This document shows, one piece after another, positions 5,886 through 7,411 of a stretch of DNA of 7,411 bases. Location of the stretch: NCBI GenBank assembly GCA_012515925.1, contig JAAYXM010000019.1, positions 1 to 7,411 on the forward strand. Reading direction: 5' to 3'. The notes below the pieces were generated by a model. That model was not told the DNA's origin, did no database searches, and saw only the letters and a list, made by a program, of their open reading frames with translations. Source of the stretch: Clostridiales bacterium. Lineage in GTDB: Bacteria > Bacillota > Clostridia > Oscillospirales > JAAYXM01. How positions within the stretch are numbered: position 1 is the stretch's first letter; every line of letters starts with the position of its first letter. The position numbers were made by a program, and so were the translations under genes.

Positions 5886-7411
5886 ATGGTATTATATACT
5901 GAATATATGCCGGGCGGCTTTACCTCATATGAGGATTTTAAGCAGAACTTCAGGCTCAATATCCCGGAGAGCTTTAATTTCGCGTACGACGTTGTGGACA
6001 AGTACGCCGAAAAAGACCCAGATAAGCTTGCTCTCGCGTGGTGCAACCCCGAGGGAGAGGAAAAATACATAACGTTTAAGCAGATGAAGGAATACTCGGA
6101 TAAGGCGGCCGCGTTTTTTCAAAGCCTCGGAATAAAAAAAGGCGATAATGTAATGCTTATCCTTAAACGTCGCTACGAGTTCTGGTTCACGATTGTTGCG
6201 CTGCACAAGCTCGGTGCGGTAGCCATACCCGCGACCCACCAGCTTATGGTCAAGGATATTGTTTACCGTATCAAGGCCGCGAGTGTAAAAATGATTGTAT
6301 CCGTCAACGAGCATGGTATACTTCGGCGTATCGACGAGGCGGTTCCCGAGGCCGGAAACGTAATTCGCGTAATACAAGGTGACAGCGACAGGGAAGGCTG
6401 GCTGCCGCTCAACCGCGGCATGGCGGAGGCGCCGGCGTTCTCGCGCCCTGCGGAGCGCAATAAAAACACCGATATCATGCTTGCGTATTTCACATCGGGC
6501 ACGACGGGAATGCCAAAGCTCGTTGAGCAAAACTACCTGTACCCGCTGGGGCATCTGCCGACCGCGATTGTCTGGCATCAGGTGCGTGAAAACAAGCTTC
6601 ACCTGACCGTTTCGGACACGGGCTGGGGGAAAGCCGTATGGGGCAAGATATATGCGCAGTGGCTCGGCGGAGCGGCTATCATGGCCTACGATTTTGACAG
6701 GTTCGTGCCGAGCGATTTGCTTGGTATAGTAGAGAAGTACAAGGTGGCGACGTTCTGTGCGCCGCCCACGATATACAGGTATCTTGTCCATGAAGACCTT
6801 TCGGCATACGATTTGTCGAGTATCGAATACTGCACTACCGCGGGCGAGGCGCTAAACCCCGAGGTGTTCAACAAGTGGAAGCGCATGACGGGGCTTGAAA
6901 TACGCGAGGGCTTCGGTCAGACGGAGACCACGCTTGTGCTCGCAACATTCCCGTGGGTCGATATCCACCCGGGTTCTATGGGTGTTCCGTCGCCGCTTTA
7001 TAAGGTTGCGCTGCTTGACGAGGAAGGCAACGAATGCGAAACCGGCGAGGTCGGCGAAATCTGCATAGATATCAGAAACGGCAGGCCGCCCGGAATGTTC
7101 TCCGGATATCGCAACGACCCGGAATTAAACAATAAGGTGGTTAAATTCGGGCACTATCATACCGGTGACACCGCGTGGAAGGACGAAAACGGATATTTCT
7201 GGTATGTGGGGCGTGTTGACGATATTATTAAATCCAGCGGTTACCGTATCGGCCCGTTCGAGGTCGAAAGCGTGCTTATGGAGCACCCCGCGGTTTTGGA
7301 ATGCGCGATTACCGGCGCGCCCGACCCGATTCGCGGAACCGTCGTAAAGGCCACGATTGTTCTGGCAAAGGGATACAAGCCCGGCGATGAGCTCGTGCAT
7401 GAGCTTCAGGA
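5886..7411 (+). CDS. AMP-forming acyl-CoA synthetase (medium-chain/acetyl-CoA synthetase-like), C-terminus cut off by window edge
   Basis: An open frame of 508 codons with no stop before the window end. It belongs to the ANL adenylate-forming superfamily, which activates a carboxylic acid with ATP to an acyl-AMP and then transfers it to CoA. Visible motifs are the P-loop FTSGTTGMPK (202-211), SDTGWGKAVWGKIYAQW downstream of it, the GFGQTET adenine/acyl site (342-348), HTGD (425-428), and the hinge region GRVDDIIKSSGYRIGPFEVE (442-461). The catalytic Lys near the C-terminus (PK.xSGKI type) would lie about 40 residues beyond the window. TGW..A.WG..Y.QW resembles medium-chain acyl-CoA synthetases (ACSM-like) more than long-chain FadD, but the substrate is uncertain. 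ATG 5886 follows GAGGAG (5871-5876) with a 9-nt spacer, and lies 17 nt after the XRE-cupin stop. Cytosolic; no membrane segment or signal peptide is evident. Confidence 0.93.
   Translation, partial: MVLYTEYMPGGFTSYEDFKQNFRLNIPESFNFAYDVVDKYAEKDPDKLALAWCNPEGEEKYITFKQMKEYSDKAAAFFQSLGIKKGDNVMLILKRRYEFWFTIVALHKLGAVAIPATHQLMVKDIVYRIKAASVKMIVSVNEHGILRRIDEAVPEAGNVIRVIQGDSDREGWLPLNRGMAEAPAFSRPAERNKNTDIMLAYFTSGTTGMPKLVEQNYLYPLGHLPTAIVWHQVRENKLHLTVSDTGWGKAVWGKIYAQWLGGAAIMAYDFDRFVPSDLLGIVEKYKVATFCAPPTIYRYLVHEDLSAYDLSSIEYCTTAGEALNPEVFNKWKRMTGLEIREGFGQTETTLVLATFPWVDIHPGSMGVPSPLYKVALLDEEGNECETGEVGEICIDIRNGRPPGMFSGYRNDPELNNKVVKFGHYHTGDTAWKDENGYFWYVGRVDDIIKSSGYRIGPFEVESVLMEHPAVLECAITGAPDPIRGTVVKATIVLAKGYKPGDELVHELQ

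Noticed and set aside
5925..6791. Long minus-strand open frame of 288 codons opposite the acyl-CoA synthetase
   Set aside because: It lies entirely antisense to a gene with clear conserved motifs, has an Arg/Val/Leu-rich composition without recognisable domains, and is best explained as a GC-rich shadow.

Overview
The window looks like a piece of an anaerobic, low-to-mid GC Bacillota (Clostridia) chromosome. Three things point there: the IreB-family regulator (a Bacillota protein), an aldo/keto reductase carrying a ferredoxin-like tail for two [4Fe-4S] clusters, and strong purine-rich ribosome binding sites with sigma-A type promoters in AT-rich gaps between GC-richer genes. I cannot name a genus. 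No sign of an IS element, phage, CRISPR array, tRNA or rRNA was seen.

Layout. Positions 1-4971 carry five leftward genes. Read in transcription order they are pheS and pheT (the two phenylalanyl-tRNA synthetase subunits, separated by 1 nt), ireB, an iron-sulfur aldo/keto reductase, and the first 65 codons of an unrecognised small Lys-rich protein that runs off the left edge. A possible weak terminator at the end of pheT and a promoter just after it suggest that ireB and the reductase form their own transcript.

Positions 4972-5310 are a 339-bp divergent intergenic region. It contains the likely pheS promoter with an inverted repeat over it, two terminator-like hairpins pointing rightward that terminate no visible gene, a consensus promoter for the rightward genes, and a roughly 97-nt leader with two small hairpins. 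No T-box is visible upstream of pheS.

Positions 5311-7411 carry a rightward pair: an XRE-type helix-turn-helix regulator fused to a cupin domain, and 17 nt downstream an AMP-forming acyl-CoA synthetase that runs off the right edge after 508 codons. The inferred logic is that the cupin senses a small ligand, perhaps a carboxylic acid or its CoA ester, and controls the ligase operon.

Most of the window is recognisable housekeeping or catabolic content. The least explained parts are the intergenic region 4972-5310 and the truncated leftmost gene. I found no strong evidence for an undescribed multi-gene system.
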